Shown here: positions 11,433-20,681 of the stretch, piece by piece
Layout: each line of letters starts with the position of its first letter
Numbering within the stretch: the stretch's first letter is position 1
Origin: Gamsiella multidivaricata
Lineage: Eukaryota > Mortierellomycota > Mortierellomycetes > Mortierellales > Mortierellaceae
Direction: 5' to 3'
DNA length: 64,000 nucleotides
Assembly (NCBI RefSeq): GCF_025024155.1
Contig: NW_026251742.1
Location: 62,001-126,000, forward strand
The notes under the pieces: generated by a model
Database searches by the model: none
The model's input: the letters and a program-made list of their open reading frames with translations, nothing else
What the model was told of the DNA's origin: nothing
Translations under genes and position numbers: made by a program

Positions 11433-14400
11433 TTACAGTCTATGCTGTTTCTTGTACTGCCGTAAAAGTCGCGCACAGTTGGTCATATTGCTCTCTGGTT
11501 CCCATGTGGAGTCCTCCCTTGCATATCCTTGCCACTTGACCAGGTACTCCACGCGATTGTTGTTGTTTCGATGCTCCATGATCGTCTCAGCCTCGTATTC
11601 TTCCTCGCCATCAATGATCTCTGGTGCTGGCCTCGCATGTGCACGTCGGCCGAATGTCACCGGTGAAGGTAAGTAGGGTCGAAAGCGGTCAACGTGGAAT
11701 ATATCGTGTATCTTCATGGCCGGGGGTAGCTCAATGCGGAAAGAGACCGGTGAGTGCTGTTCCAGGATGGTATAAGGTCCGATGAAGCGTGCCTGCAACT
11801 TCTTGGTGGGGCGATTCCTGTCAGCAGCAACAGTGATGTCTTCTGTACTCAGCAGCACCTGGTCTCCAACTTTGAAATCGTGATCACGGCGACGAGAATC
11901 CGCATTCTTGGTCTGCCGTTCCTGAGCATCTGCGATGGCCTCTTGCGCGAGGACTAATGCTGTGCTCTGTGCCTCTACGAATTCCATGACACTGGGATTG
12001 GGACTGGGCTGAGGTTGTAGCAGAGACGACGGTACGCGTGGGTGAAATCCCAGGTTCAAAAAAAATGGGGACTGGCCAGTGGTGGCATTGCTGGAGTTGT
12101 TGTAGGCGAACTCAGCGGCGGATAGGAGTAGATCCCAGTTTGTCTGTCGCTGGTCCACGAAGGCGCGTAAAATGGACTCCAGTGTCTGGTTGGCACGCTC
12201 GGTCTGTCCATCGGTCTGAGGGTGGAAGGCGGTCGACATGGCCAGCTTGACGTCCATGAGGCGGTGTAGCTCCTTCCAAAAACGACTGGTGAACTTAGTG
12301 TCGCGATCAGAGACGATCGAGGTCGGCATGCCGTGCAAGCGAAAGACGTTGTCAAAGAACTGTCGAGCTACGTCGGATGCTGTGTCGGTGGTGTGGGCTG
12401 GGACGAAGTGGACCTGCTTTGACAGTTTGTCGACGAAGACCGTGATGGAGTCATAGCCGCGAGGAGTCTTGGGTAGCTTGACAATAAAATCCATCGTCAC
12501 CGTCTCCCATCGCTGAGTAGGGATCTCGAGGGGCTGGAGTAGACCGGCAGGTCGCTGGTGGCTGGGCTTGTTCCGTTGGCAACTCTCACAGGTTTGCACG
12601 TACTGCCGGGTGTCACGTGCGATGTGAGGCCAGTACACAGTGCGACGGAGTGCATCGTATGTCTTGTCGAAACCAAGGTGACCGGCGATGGCGGAGTCGT
12701 GGGCATCGTGAAGAAGAGAGAGACGAATGTCAGATTTCTGGGGGATGCAGACAAGGTTGTCTCCTCTGCGATCAACACAAAGAAGACCATCAATCAAGCG
12801 GTAACGCGGTGGTGTACTTCCCTCGAGGCAGCTTTCATAGATGGGACCGAGCTTGGGGTCGTCCCGGTAGCTGTCTACAAGGCGCTGCCTCAAACCTGAA
12901 TCCAGCTGAACGGTCATTGAGTTGATGTTGACTGCAGGGGGGTCTTGGTCATGATGGTCCGGTCGTCGCGATAGAGCGTCGGGAACGATATTGTCGACTC
13001 CACGCTTGTACTTGAAGTCGAAGTCGTACTCCTGCAGCAACTCCATCCATCGTGCCTGGCGTCTAGTTAACTTGGGTTGGGTTGGGAAGTGCTGAAGAGT
13101 AGCATGGTCGGTGTAAACGACAAAATGTGTCCCGTCCAGATAGTATCGCCATGTCCGAAGTGCGTGCACAACCGCCAATAGTTCCTGTTCGTGGGTGGGA
13201 TAATTGCGTTCGGCGCTGTTCAGTTTGCGGGACGTGAACGCCACGGGTCTTGACTCACCATGTTCATCAGTCTGGAACAAGACAGCGCCTAGCGCGAATC
13301 CAGACGCGTCGGTTTCAACTGTGGTTGGTAGATCGGGATCGAATATTCGCAGCACAGGTGCTTTGCTGATCGCCTCCTTCAGGGTGGTGAAAGCGCGTTC
13401 TTTGTCCGTGTCCCAGGAAAATTCCACGCCTTCACCTAACAGAGCCGTGAGAGGGAGAGCGATGTTAGCAAAGTTGTTGATGTATGTGTGGTAGAACTGT
13501 GCGAGGCCAATGAATTGTTGCACGTCCTTCTGCTTCGATGGGCGAGGCCATTCCCTGATAGCCTTGACGTGGCCGGCGCTGGTGTGGATGCCATCCTTTG
13601 AGATGACATGTCCGAGGAATTCAGTTTCTTCTTGCATGAAGGAGCACTTGCTCAACTTCGCATAGAGGCCGTTCTTGCGGAGGAGCGCCAGCACACTTCG
13701 GATGTGGGCAATGTGCTCTTGTTTCGTCTTGGAGTAAATAAGAATGTCATCAAGATAAACAACAACCCATTTGTCTAAAACCGGATCCAAAACCTTGAAC
13801 ATCATGTTGGAGAAAGATGCAGGAGCATTAGTGAGACCAAAGGGTACCACATTGAACTCGTAGTGTCCGTACCGACAGCGAAATGCTGTCTTGTGCGTAT
13901 GAGGCTCAAATATCCGTTGCTGATGGTATCCTGACAGCAAGTCCAGTTTCGAAAAGTATCGTGCCCCTCGGAACCTGTCGATGAGCTCGTCGATGCGAGG
14001 GAGCGGGTGGCGGTTCTTCCTTGTGATTCGGTTGAGTCCACGGTAGTCAACGCACATTCGGAGCGCACCATCCTTTTTTCTGACGAAAAGGACGGGCGCG
14101 CCATAAGGCGATGTGCTGGGCTTAATGAATCCTTTGGCGAGGAGGTCGTCGAGCTGTCTCCTGAGCTCGTCCAGTTCCGCAATAGAGAGGCGGATCACAG
14201 GGCGGAATGGCGGGTCTGCGTTGGGGTCAGTCTCGATTTTCATAGCATCCCCTCGGTCTGGTGGTAGACCGGCGGGGAGTGAGTTGGGGAAGACGTCTGC
14301 AAACTCCTGAAGTACAATGGGTCGGACTTCGGGCGGAAGATCAGGTGTGGAAGGTTTGGTATCGTCGTCGTTTTCATCATCGCCGTCGTTGTCATTGTCG

Positions 14401-15290
14401 TTGTCGCCGCCGATTTTCACCAGAGCCATGAACACTTCCGCGTCAGGCTGAGCTGCAAGAGTATGAAAGTGCAAGTGACTCATCAAGAGGCCACGGGACT
14501 TAGCTGTAATGGATGAGGGTGCGAAGCCTCGACACGTCCAATGAACGGTGTTGCCATTATGTGTGAAATGAAGGTCGTTGGTACGCCAGTCGATGTTGGG
14601 GTTGATGTGTGTGAGCCATGGTTTACCGAGGATAAGGTCGTATTTTTTAAGGGGGTAAAGAAGGGTGTTGATGGTGTCGGAATAGGAATCTCGTTCGAGT
14701 GTGATGGAGGCGGAGTGATTGGTGATGGAAAAAGTACCGTCGGGGAGAACAATAGGAATGGGGGAACAGGAATGGAGAGGAAGTGAATGTCGTTTTTGAA
14801 AAGAAGAGCTAATGACGTTTCCTTCTGCTCCTCCATCAATCAAGATGTGGGCGGGGCGACCGTTAATAGAACCAATAAAAGTCAGGAGGGTGCGCTCGGC
14901 CTCAGCCGTTGTGAAGGACTGCAGCCGAACGGTACGCTTACGAAGGCGCTTCAGCTGGGTCTTGGAGAGGGCTGGTGCTAGAGTAGCGAGAGAGGCAAGT
15001 GGGTCCAGGTCCACTGCCTCAGACGACCTAGACACCACGGACGGGTCGTACGTGGGTTGTGGTTTGTCTGAGACGGTTGGCAGGACATCAGGGGCATGGT
15101 GAGATTCGATGGTTGTTTTTGTTGTCTTTGCTTTTCTTGGAGCATTTTTGTACGATTGGAAGGGAGCGAGCATAGGCACAGTGGAATTGTTTTTATTTTT
15201 TGAGGAATAATTACTTAACTCTGAGTGGTGCTCACTCCCCTTGTCCAGAAGAGAAGGGGAGGGAACTTCAGCGACCAAGTCCTGGACTAA
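11433..15290 (-). CDS. pol: Pol polyprotein of Ty3/Gypsy chromovirus
   Basis: Open from about 15413 to 11433 with no ATG at its start; the first ~125 bases overlap the end of gag in the -1 frame, so Pol is probably made by -1 frameshifting as Gag-Pol. Domains in order: aspartic protease (HILIDGGAEGN near 14850, with DGG where most relatives have DSG/DTG), reverse transcriptase with YLDDILIYS near 13750, RNase H (VVYTDHATLQHF near 13110), integrase with an HHCC zinc finger (HLGF, CESC, near 12600-12690) and the D-D-E core (TMDFIVKLP, SDRDTKF, TDGQTERANQTLE), and a C-terminal chromodomain (EYLVKWQGY, DSTWEPESN). The chromodomain places it in the chromovirus clade, whose integrases target modified chromatin. 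No internal stop is seen. The given right end is set just past the gag stop; the true junction depends on the slip site. Confidence 0.93.
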   Translation of the reverse strand, partial: LVQDLVAEVPSPSLLDKGSEHHSELSNYSSKNKNNSTVPMLAPFQSYKNAPRKAKTTKTTIESHHAPDVLPTVSDKPQPTYDPSVVSRSSEAVDLDPLASLATLAPALSKTQLKRLRKRTVRLQSFTTAEAERTLLTFIGSINGRPAHILIDGGAEGNVISSSFQKRHSLPLHSCSPIPIVLPDGTFSITNHSASITLERDSYSDTINTLLYPLKKYDLILGKPWLTHINPNIDWRTNDLHFTHNGNTVHWTCRGFAPSSITAKSRGLLMSHLHFHTLAAQPDAEVFMALVKIGGDNDNDNDGDDENDDDTKPSTPDLPPEVRPIVLQEFADVFPNSLPAGLPPDRGDAMKIETDPNADPPFRPVIRLSIAELDELRRQLDDLLAKGFIKPSTSPYGAPVLFVRKKDGALRMCVDYRGLNRITRKNRHPLPRIDELIDRFRGARYFSKLDLLSGYHQQRIFEPHTHKTAFRCRYGHYEFNVVPFGLTNAPASFSNMMFKVLDPVLDKWVVVYLDDILIYSKTKQEHIAHIRSVLALLRKNGLYAKLSKCSFMQEETEFLGHVISKDGIHTSAGHVKAIREWPRPSKQKDVQQFIGLAQFYHTYINNFANIALPLTALLGEGVEFSWDTDKERAFTTLKEAISKAPVLRIFDPDLPTTVETDASGFALGAVLFQTDEHGESRPVAFTSRKLNSAERNYPTHEQELLAVVHALRTWRYYLDGTHFVVYTDHATLQHFPTQPKLTRRQARWMELLQEYDFDFKYKRGVDNIVPDALSRRPDHHDQDPPAVNINSMTVQLDSGLRQRLVDSYRDDPKLGPIYESCLEGSTPPRYRLIDGLLCVDRRGDNLVCIPQKSDIRLSLLHDAHDSAIAGHLGFDKTYDALRRTVYWPHIARDTRQYVQTCESCQRNKPSHQRPAGLLQPLEIPTQRWETVTMDFIVKLPKTPRGYDSITVFVDKLSKQVHFVPAHTTDTASDVARQFFDNVFRLHGMPTSIVSDRDTKFTSRFWKELHRLMDVKLAMSTAFHPQTDGQTERANQTLESILRAFVDQRQTNWDLLLSAAEFAYNNSSNATTGQSPFFLNLGFHPRVPSSLLQPQPSPNPSVMEFVEAQSTALVLAQEAIADAQERQTKNADSRRRDHDFKVGDQVLLSTEDITVAADRNRPTKKLQARFIGPYTILEQHSPVSFRIELPPAMKIHDIFHVDRFRPYLPSPVTFGRRAHARPAPEIIDGEEEYEAETIMEHRNNNNRVEYLVKWQGYAREDSTWEPESNMTNCARLLRQYKKQHRL

Positions 15291-16222
15291 GCCTGATCGC
15301 TGGAGGCGTTTCCCGCCGAAGCAGAACCAACACCCGCGGCAACCGAGAGGTTGTTCATATTGCTGCCACGGCAGTCTCGTGCCATATGGCCGTCTTGTCG
15401 GCACTTGTAGCAAGCACCCCGGGCTCGAAGGCGGGCGCGTTCGGTGTCGTTGAGTGGGGCGAGGTTGTGGCGGCCGTTATTGTTGTTGACCTGGCGGCGG
15501 AGTGCATTGAGCTCCAGTCGCAGGTTATCCAACTCCATGGCCATCGGGTCGGGTAGACTGGCTGTGTGGGCGGTGAGGAAGGCATGTGCAGGGGTAGGAG
15601 TGGCATGGTTGGCGTTAGTGGGAGTGCGATTGGGTAAGGAGAAATTATAAATGGTGTCAAACTGCTCGGCAGCCTGACACATCTCGTGGATAGACACCGG
15701 GCTGCGGCTGTTGATGGCGAGGCTCATCAACATCTGGCGCAGGGCTAACGGGGCGCCTGCCAAGAAGCATGACTTGGCAGAGTCCTCGAGCATAATACGA
15801 GCCTCAGGGTGGGTCTCGTTCGTGCACAAAATGGCCAGGTAGCGACGAGTGCGACTGACATAGTCAGCAACAGTGCTAGACATTTTGATTCCGAAGAGGA
15901 GGGTTCGGACATGATCATAAAATCCAGCGGGGCGGAACTCCGCTCGAAAAAGCTCCTCGAACTGGAACCAGGGTGTCGTGTCCGGCGCTTGCAAGCCGTC
16001 CCACCAGAGGAGGCCAGTGGGGCCGAGGTACGCAACAGCTGTGACCGTGCGCGAGTCTTCGCTGATGCGAGCACCAATGAAAAAACGGCGGACAGTGGTA
16101 AGCCATGCTTCGCAAGCGAAGCCATCCCGCACTCCGTTGAAGGCAGTGGGAGACGGGTACCTGTAGGAGGGTAACAGGACCTGGACGGGGGCAGGGGCGG
16201 GGGCAGGGGTGGATTCATTCAT
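15287..16222 (-). CDS. gag: Gag capsid/nucleocapsid protein of Ty3/Gypsy element
   Basis: About 311 residues from the first in-frame ATG at 16222 (an upstream stop lies just before 16261). The middle has the retrotransposon gag fold signature (WFQFEELFRAEFRP, with AEQFDTIY further on) and the C-terminus has one CCHC zinc knuckle, CYKCRQDGHMARDC, for RNA binding. It forms the particle that packages element RNA. Its stop at 15287 lies inside the start of the pol frame. Confidence 0.92.
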   Translation of the reverse strand: MNESTPAPAPAPVQVLLPSYRYPSPTAFNGVRDGFACEAWLTTVRRFFIGARISEDSRTVTAVAYLGPTGLLWWDGLQAPDTTPWFQFEELFRAEFRPAGFYDHVRTLLFGIKMSSTVADYVSRTRRYLAILCTNETHPEARIMLEDSAKSCFLAGAPLALRQMLMSLAINSRSPVSIHEMCQAAEQFDTIYNFSLPNRTPTNANHATPTPAHAFLTAHTASLPDPMAMELDNLRLELNALRRQVNNNNGRHNLAPLNDTERARLRARGACYKCRQDGHMARDCRGSNMNNLSVAAGVGSASAGNASSDQA

Positions 16223-16358
16223 GGTTAGGGAGGAAAAAAGGGATGACAGTTGGTCGGCCAAGGTTTAATTTAATTGGTGGATCAGGGTAAAAATTTAGCA
16301 GAGTTTCGTGGTACAGGGGGATCGTGGTTCAGGGACAGAGGTGCAGGGGATCGAAGAA

Positions 16359-16370
16359 CCTTTGCTACCA
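16359..16370 (-). promoter_or_regulatory. Primer-binding site of the Ty3/Gypsy element
   Basis: Directly inside the 5' LTR, the element strand reads TGGTAGCAAAGG. The TGG matches the CCA end of a tRNA, as expected for a minus-strand primer site. The tRNA was not identified. Confidence 0.6.
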
Positions 16371-16558
16371 TGTAATAGCTCTAGGCAGTCGAGGGCAGGG
16401 GTAAGGATGGAAAGGGTTGGAATGCGTGCTGTATTAAGATGGCAACTAGCTGGTCTATATATCTATGTCTACGGTCCGGTTCCGGCCCGGCCGGTTGTCT
16501 ATAGCCGAGGCCCCAGTCCTTTCGGAGTCGGGGCTATAAGCGGGGTTATCCTGTTACA
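16371..16558 (-). repeat. 5' LTR of the Ty3/Gypsy element
   Basis: 188 bp, same termini as the copy at 11223-11410, two substitutions. The LTR would carry the element promoter and polyadenylation signal. Confidence 0.95.
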
Positions 16559-17044
16559 CTTGTGCACAAGATCACGCGATTTGTTAATGTTGAAACATCA
16601 TGCAGTCCTCCTGAGAGTTCAATCATTTTGTTTACGCACAGAAACACAAATCCGAAAGTCGATCGATCCTTTTTTGTTGACACGCAATTTGTTTACGCCG
16701 CACACTCCTCACTCTTTTTTCGAGGTTACCCGCACACTCCTCACTCTTTTTTCGAGGTTACCCGCACATGCTCAGACAGTTTGTTAATGCACGTCGTTTT
16801 GGCACTCACAGTGCTCATGCAAGTCCTTTTTTTAATTCGCGTAGGGCAATGTCCTACTCCTGTTCGTGCGGATGGGTGAATACAACAATTCCCATCTGTG
16901 GTTGTACCATGTAAACAATCATCGGGTGGGCGAAAACAGCAATTTGCTTCTCATGTTCGTTCCATGTAATCAACAGAAAATGTAGATATAAAATCGTTCT
17001 TTGCTTGACTTTTGAGCCAAAACGAACAACAATCAATCATTACC
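16559..17044. other. Repeat-derived spacer
   Basis: No gene is seen. Short phrases recur (TTTGTTAATG, TTGTTTACGC), suggesting an old repeat. A TATAAAATC box at about 16985 could serve the small ORF at 17045. Confidence 0.4.
16699..16762. repeat. 32-bp tandem duplication
   Basis: Two perfect head-to-tail copies of a 32-bp unit (start CGCACACTCC, end CGAGGTTACC), at 16699-16730 and 16731-16762. A partial third start, CGCACA, follows. Confidence 0.95.
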
Positions 17045-17345
17045 ATGACTTGCGACCTGTCAATTCCTTTGAATATTTGTGGGATTCGTGATTCTCTCAA
17101 CATTGTCGTTCCACCATCCATGACAGTTCAAGAATCCATGGACGCTATTCGAAAGTCACACCCCGGTTTGTCTGGATAAGTTTGATCCAGTTTCTCTGCA
17201 AGCAACTTGGAAGCACACCGTCTTCAAACATGGCCGGCGAACGCATGTTTTTACCGAACTTTCCCAACAAGATGACTTTGCGGAGCTTTACTCATTAGGG
17301 ATCGTCTTTGGAGGCAGCGTGATAATTTCCGGAAGCCCCTGGTAG
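17045..17345 (+). pseudogene. Small unknown ORF with a single-frame break
   Basis: From the ATG at 17045 a frame runs 44 codons (starts MTCDLSIPLNICGIRDSLNI) to a stop at 17177. In the +1 frame, sequence of similar quality continues from about 17160 to a stop at 17343, ending FGGSVIISGSPW. The break lies at a CCCC run (17161-17164), so a one-base indel is the simplest reading. A TATAAAATC box lies 60 bases upstream. The protein is not recognised. It could be a recent pseudogene, a sequencing error in the C run, or a gene with a tiny intron. Confidence 0.4.
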
Positions 17346-17572
17346 CAATCGCTGGCATAACCAGGTTGTTTTATTTCGAAATAAAATTTATTTCAATTGA
17401 ACAGAGTCCATAATGTATTGAATTGAAATGCATAATAAAGCTCTAAACAGCCACGAAATAGTAATCGCAGATGATAGGCGATTGAATTGAAATGAACGGC
17501 AATACAAGGCTCTCATCGACGCGTCGCAACATGCAAGTCCTTATGAAGCAGGCATGATGCCCACTGTTAGCC

Positions 17573-17614
17573 TATCCCTTCGTTTGTTTTCTCACTCTGG
17601 AGTGAGGAATTTTT
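17573..17614. repeat. Left terminal inverted repeat of piggyBac element
   Basis: Outer TATCCCTTCGT, then the perfect inverted 24-mer from 17591. The core CTCACTCTGGAGTGAG is itself nearly palindromic. Confidence 0.85.
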
Positions 17615-17764
17615 AAAAAAAACTACATAAATGAGAAATTCTCTAAAATGGGCTAGCTTACCCCCCTAATTGCTTATCTGAATCTGATTCAGATCGAAAT
17701 TCCACGTACGGGGGCCAGCTCCCATAAAACTGTTTCATTATGATTCCTGCCTTCGAAATTGCAG

Positions 17765-20244
17765 ATGAAAAGTGCCCTCCACCAACATTTGCGATTCTTT
17801 ACCATTACCATCAAGCTAATTCTAGCCATGAATCCCCCCAACAATTCTTCATCGGGAACACCTTCTGATCAGGCGCCATCTGGTGGCCAGGCTGCTAGTT
17901 TGAGGCAGGTGGCTGCCCTGTTGTCCCAAGTAACAACCATCCTTGGCCAGACTGAGCCTTCTAGCCACGCTGCAGCTTTCGTAACACAAGCTGCAAACCT
18001 CATGCAACAGCTTGCTCCACTCTTTGACCAACCCGTGCCTGTGCCTGGTCAACCTGGGGCTCTGCCTAACCCAGCTACCCAGGGGCTTAACGCTTCTGTA
18101 CCTGGATCCAGTCAGACTTCGTCTCATGCTCCAGTTATGCCCATCGCTGTCCAAGTTGCACCTGTAATCATCCACGGCACCTCACCCCTCGGGCCAGTGA
18201 TGCCTTTGACCATCCAGACCGCTCCTACCACCATCCAAACTGTGCCTGTCGCCACCCAAGATGCATCTCCACTTGCTAAAGGAGCCAGTGGAGCCCACTC
18301 AGGTGTGGAGGAGGGGCATTCGGCGACAATTGTTCGCTCCCGTCCACTCCTCAATGCTGAGGAACAGTTTGATGGTCTGGAGAACGAACCTGGTAAGCAA
18401 TGTGCCCAATGCTTTTTGTTTTTTTATTTTATTTTTTATTTTTTATTTTTTTTTATTTTTTTTTATTTTTTTTTATTAACCACGTAACCATTCAAAAGTC
18501 GCTAGCATGGATACTGCCGACAGTGTCAGCAGCAACACCAATTGCAATAATAAACGCAGGCGCAATCTTCCCCCCGTCCTCTTCTCAACTGTCTTCCGCC
18601 TCTTCCTGCATTTCATGCTTTTACTCATCCACATCATCATCCTCACCATGGCTATATCAACCTCCCTGCGCCTATGCGTCTGGACGGGTCCCTTGAGCCT
18701 ATCCACATATTTTCACTTTTTTTTACGGATGATATCTTGGCTGAACTAACATGGAACACAAACGCATATGCTACAAAGAGGAAGCCGGAATGAAAGTTGG
18801 GGCTCGTACATGGATGTGCACCTCCTCAAAGGAACTTAGTCTTTTCTTGGGTATCCTCATCTACATGGGCATTTTCCATCAGCCTCGTGTTGAGGATTAT
18901 TGGTCTCTGTCATCACAATACCCATCACATCCATTCAAGCGCTTCATGTCACTCACTCGATTTCAACAACTCAAGCGATCCTTTCATGTTTCCAACCCGT
19001 ATGCCCATCCTGAACCTTTGGTATTTCATTCTGGAGCCACTTTCTACCAAGCTTCAGGAATTGTTCCACAAATTCTACACCCCTTCGACAAATGTCTCTA
19101 TTGATGAGATGATGGTTCGGTTCTCAGGTCGAAGTATGCATACTGTTCGGATAAAGAACAAGCCAACGCCTCAAGGATACAAGATCTTTTCACTTTGCGA
19201 CTCTGGATACACCTATTCTTTTCTGTACACCTCGAGGGTTCATCCTTTCAATGTTATTGAGGAAGTCCCTGGCTTGAGCAAAACCTCGTCTGTAGCCTAC
19301 CAACTTGTCAAACACTTCCTTATCGAAATTTGTCCTACAATGTCTTCATGGACAACTATTTCTCCAACATCCCTCTTTTCATTGCTCTTCGGGACCTCAA
19401 TATTGGAGCATGCGGCACAGTACGGAGTTCATCGTCGCGATTCCAAAAGAACTCAGGGTTAACAAAGGCGATAAGCTTGACTGGAATACTTTGTCTGGTG
19501 TTGTGGTTGATGATAAGGTCATTGCCATACTTTGGATGGATAATGGGCCGGTTACAATGCTGTCTACAATCCATGAGATCGTGGGTGATATCTCATTTCG
19601 TCATGCGCAATAGACGCCGCCCTCGAGAAACGAGTACAAATGGCAGAACTGTCCGTGCAGTTTTCCAGGACATCCCCGAGCTGACCTCAAGATCCCCAAG
19701 GTTATCGATGATTATAACCATTACATGAATGGCGTGGATGTCAGTGATCAGTGTCGCATGTACTATCACACACAACTATCAGTTGTCCGAAATTGGATGC
19801 CTCTTTTCTTCTGGCTATTTGACACAACTATTGTCAACGCATACCACATTTACAAACGGAACAATGGGTCTCTTTCTCATCGCGATTTTCGAGTTCAGCT
19901 GGCATGGTCTCTGATGATGAATGGCATTCGAGAGGAGCAAGCTTTAACAAGGAGCCGCCATGGCCAACCACTTGTGTCGCGCAAGGTCAATAACCCCTAA
20001 CATTTCTAAATTGAAACCCACGCTCTCTGAAGAACGTTTCGTTATTGGGAACCACTTTCCTGAATATTCAGATAACCGTTCCGAGTGTGTACTCTGTCGC
20101 TACAAGTCAAGCATACATGGGCCTGGCCTCACAAGCTTTCATCACAAGATTACACATTGGAGCTGCACCCATTGTGCCCTTCCTTTGTGTATCATCAAAG
20201 AGCGGAATTGTTTCCAAGAGTATCACAGATCTCAGGATATTTAA
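17765..20244 (+). pseudogene. piggyBac transposase, frameshifted
   Basis: The first ATG is at 17765. An N-terminal low-complexity exon (to 18392) ends at a GTAAGC donor followed by a T/A-rich intron. The DDE_Tnp_1_7 core then appears in changing frames: LFFTDDILAELTW near 18720, LFLGILIYMGIFHQPRVEDY near 18845, VSIDEMMVRFSGRSMHTVRI near 19100, VFMDNYFSNIPLFIALRDLN near 19345, and YMNGVDVSDQCRMYYHTQLS near 19730. The three catalytic Asp (IDEMM, MDNYF, GVDVSD) are all still present. A Cys-rich C-terminus with CVLCRYKS and HWSCTHCALPLC (about 20090-20190) matches the zinc-binding tail of the family. At least four frame changes (around 19010, 19340, 19430, 19610) show it is dead. Confidence 0.85.
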
Positions 20245-20453
20245 TTATCAATGGTTTTCCCTCTCTTACGATAACAGAATGATGGCACCAACGCCTGTTT
20301 TCCCTTTGCGCTCCGGTGAGGTGATGAGACCAGTGTGCCAGGTTGTTGTTCATGCCGGTTCGGGAACCGGATGTTGAACGCAGTGAAAGATGTAAAAAGA
20401 AGACGGAGACCTTTTTACTTTGATATAATTTTTCGTTACACGCGTTTGCACGG

Positions 20454-20520
20454 AAAATTCCTCACTCCAGAAAAAAATTCCTCACTCCAGAGTGAGAAAT
20501 TTGTGACAGACGAAGGGATA
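20454..20520. repeat. Right terminal inverted repeat of piggyBac element
   Basis: Contains the inverted 24-mer at 20473-20496 and ends CGAAGGGATA, the complement of the left start. The motif ATTCCTCACTCCAG occurs twice in tandem here, once on the left. Confidence 0.85.
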
Positions 20521-20681
20521 ATAGCATCATTCACTTAGACTTTCACGTTGATATTTATTGAGGCCGTGCCTTCTGAAGCCCCTTCTCTGCTGCGATACCG
20601 CGGCTAAGCTGTAAATAGTACTGATTGAAGGAACCAGCCCGCGCGATTTTTGTTTAACGACCAGCAATCCAGCCTCCTTTC

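Larger units (their letters stand above)
11223..16558 (-). mobile_element. Complete Ty3/Gypsy chromovirus retrotransposon
   Basis: A 5,336-bp element bounded by two 188-bp LTRs (two mismatches, 98.9% identity), reading right to left: LTR, primer-binding site, gag, pol with protease, reverse transcriptase, RNase H, integrase and chromodomain, polypurine tract, LTR. Both ORFs look intact, so the copy is young and may be active. The sequence next to the 5' LTR on the element strand begins TGGTAGCAAAGG, a plausible tRNA primer site. The sequence before the 3' LTR reads AATGGGAAGG, a polypurine tract. The flanking pentamers (CTCGG left, CTTGT right) do not match, so no target duplication is visible. 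The element lies against LINE copy 2 on the left and unrelated sequence on the right. Confidence 0.95.
17573..20520 (+). mobile_element. Decayed piggyBac-family DNA transposon
   Basis: Terminal inverted repeats flank a degraded transposase gene. Both ends start TATCCCTTCGT, followed after a short variable gap by a perfect 24-bp inverted repeat (17591-17614 and 20473-20496; core CTCACTCTGGAGTGAG). The right end has an extra copy of ATTCCTCACTCCAG. The interior encodes a piggyBac DDD transposase broken by several frameshifts, so the copy cannot move by itself. No clear TTAA target duplication remains. Confidence 0.85.

Noticed and set aside
16559..16563. Target-site duplication of the chromovirus
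   Set aside because: CTTGT does not match the left flank CTCGG.
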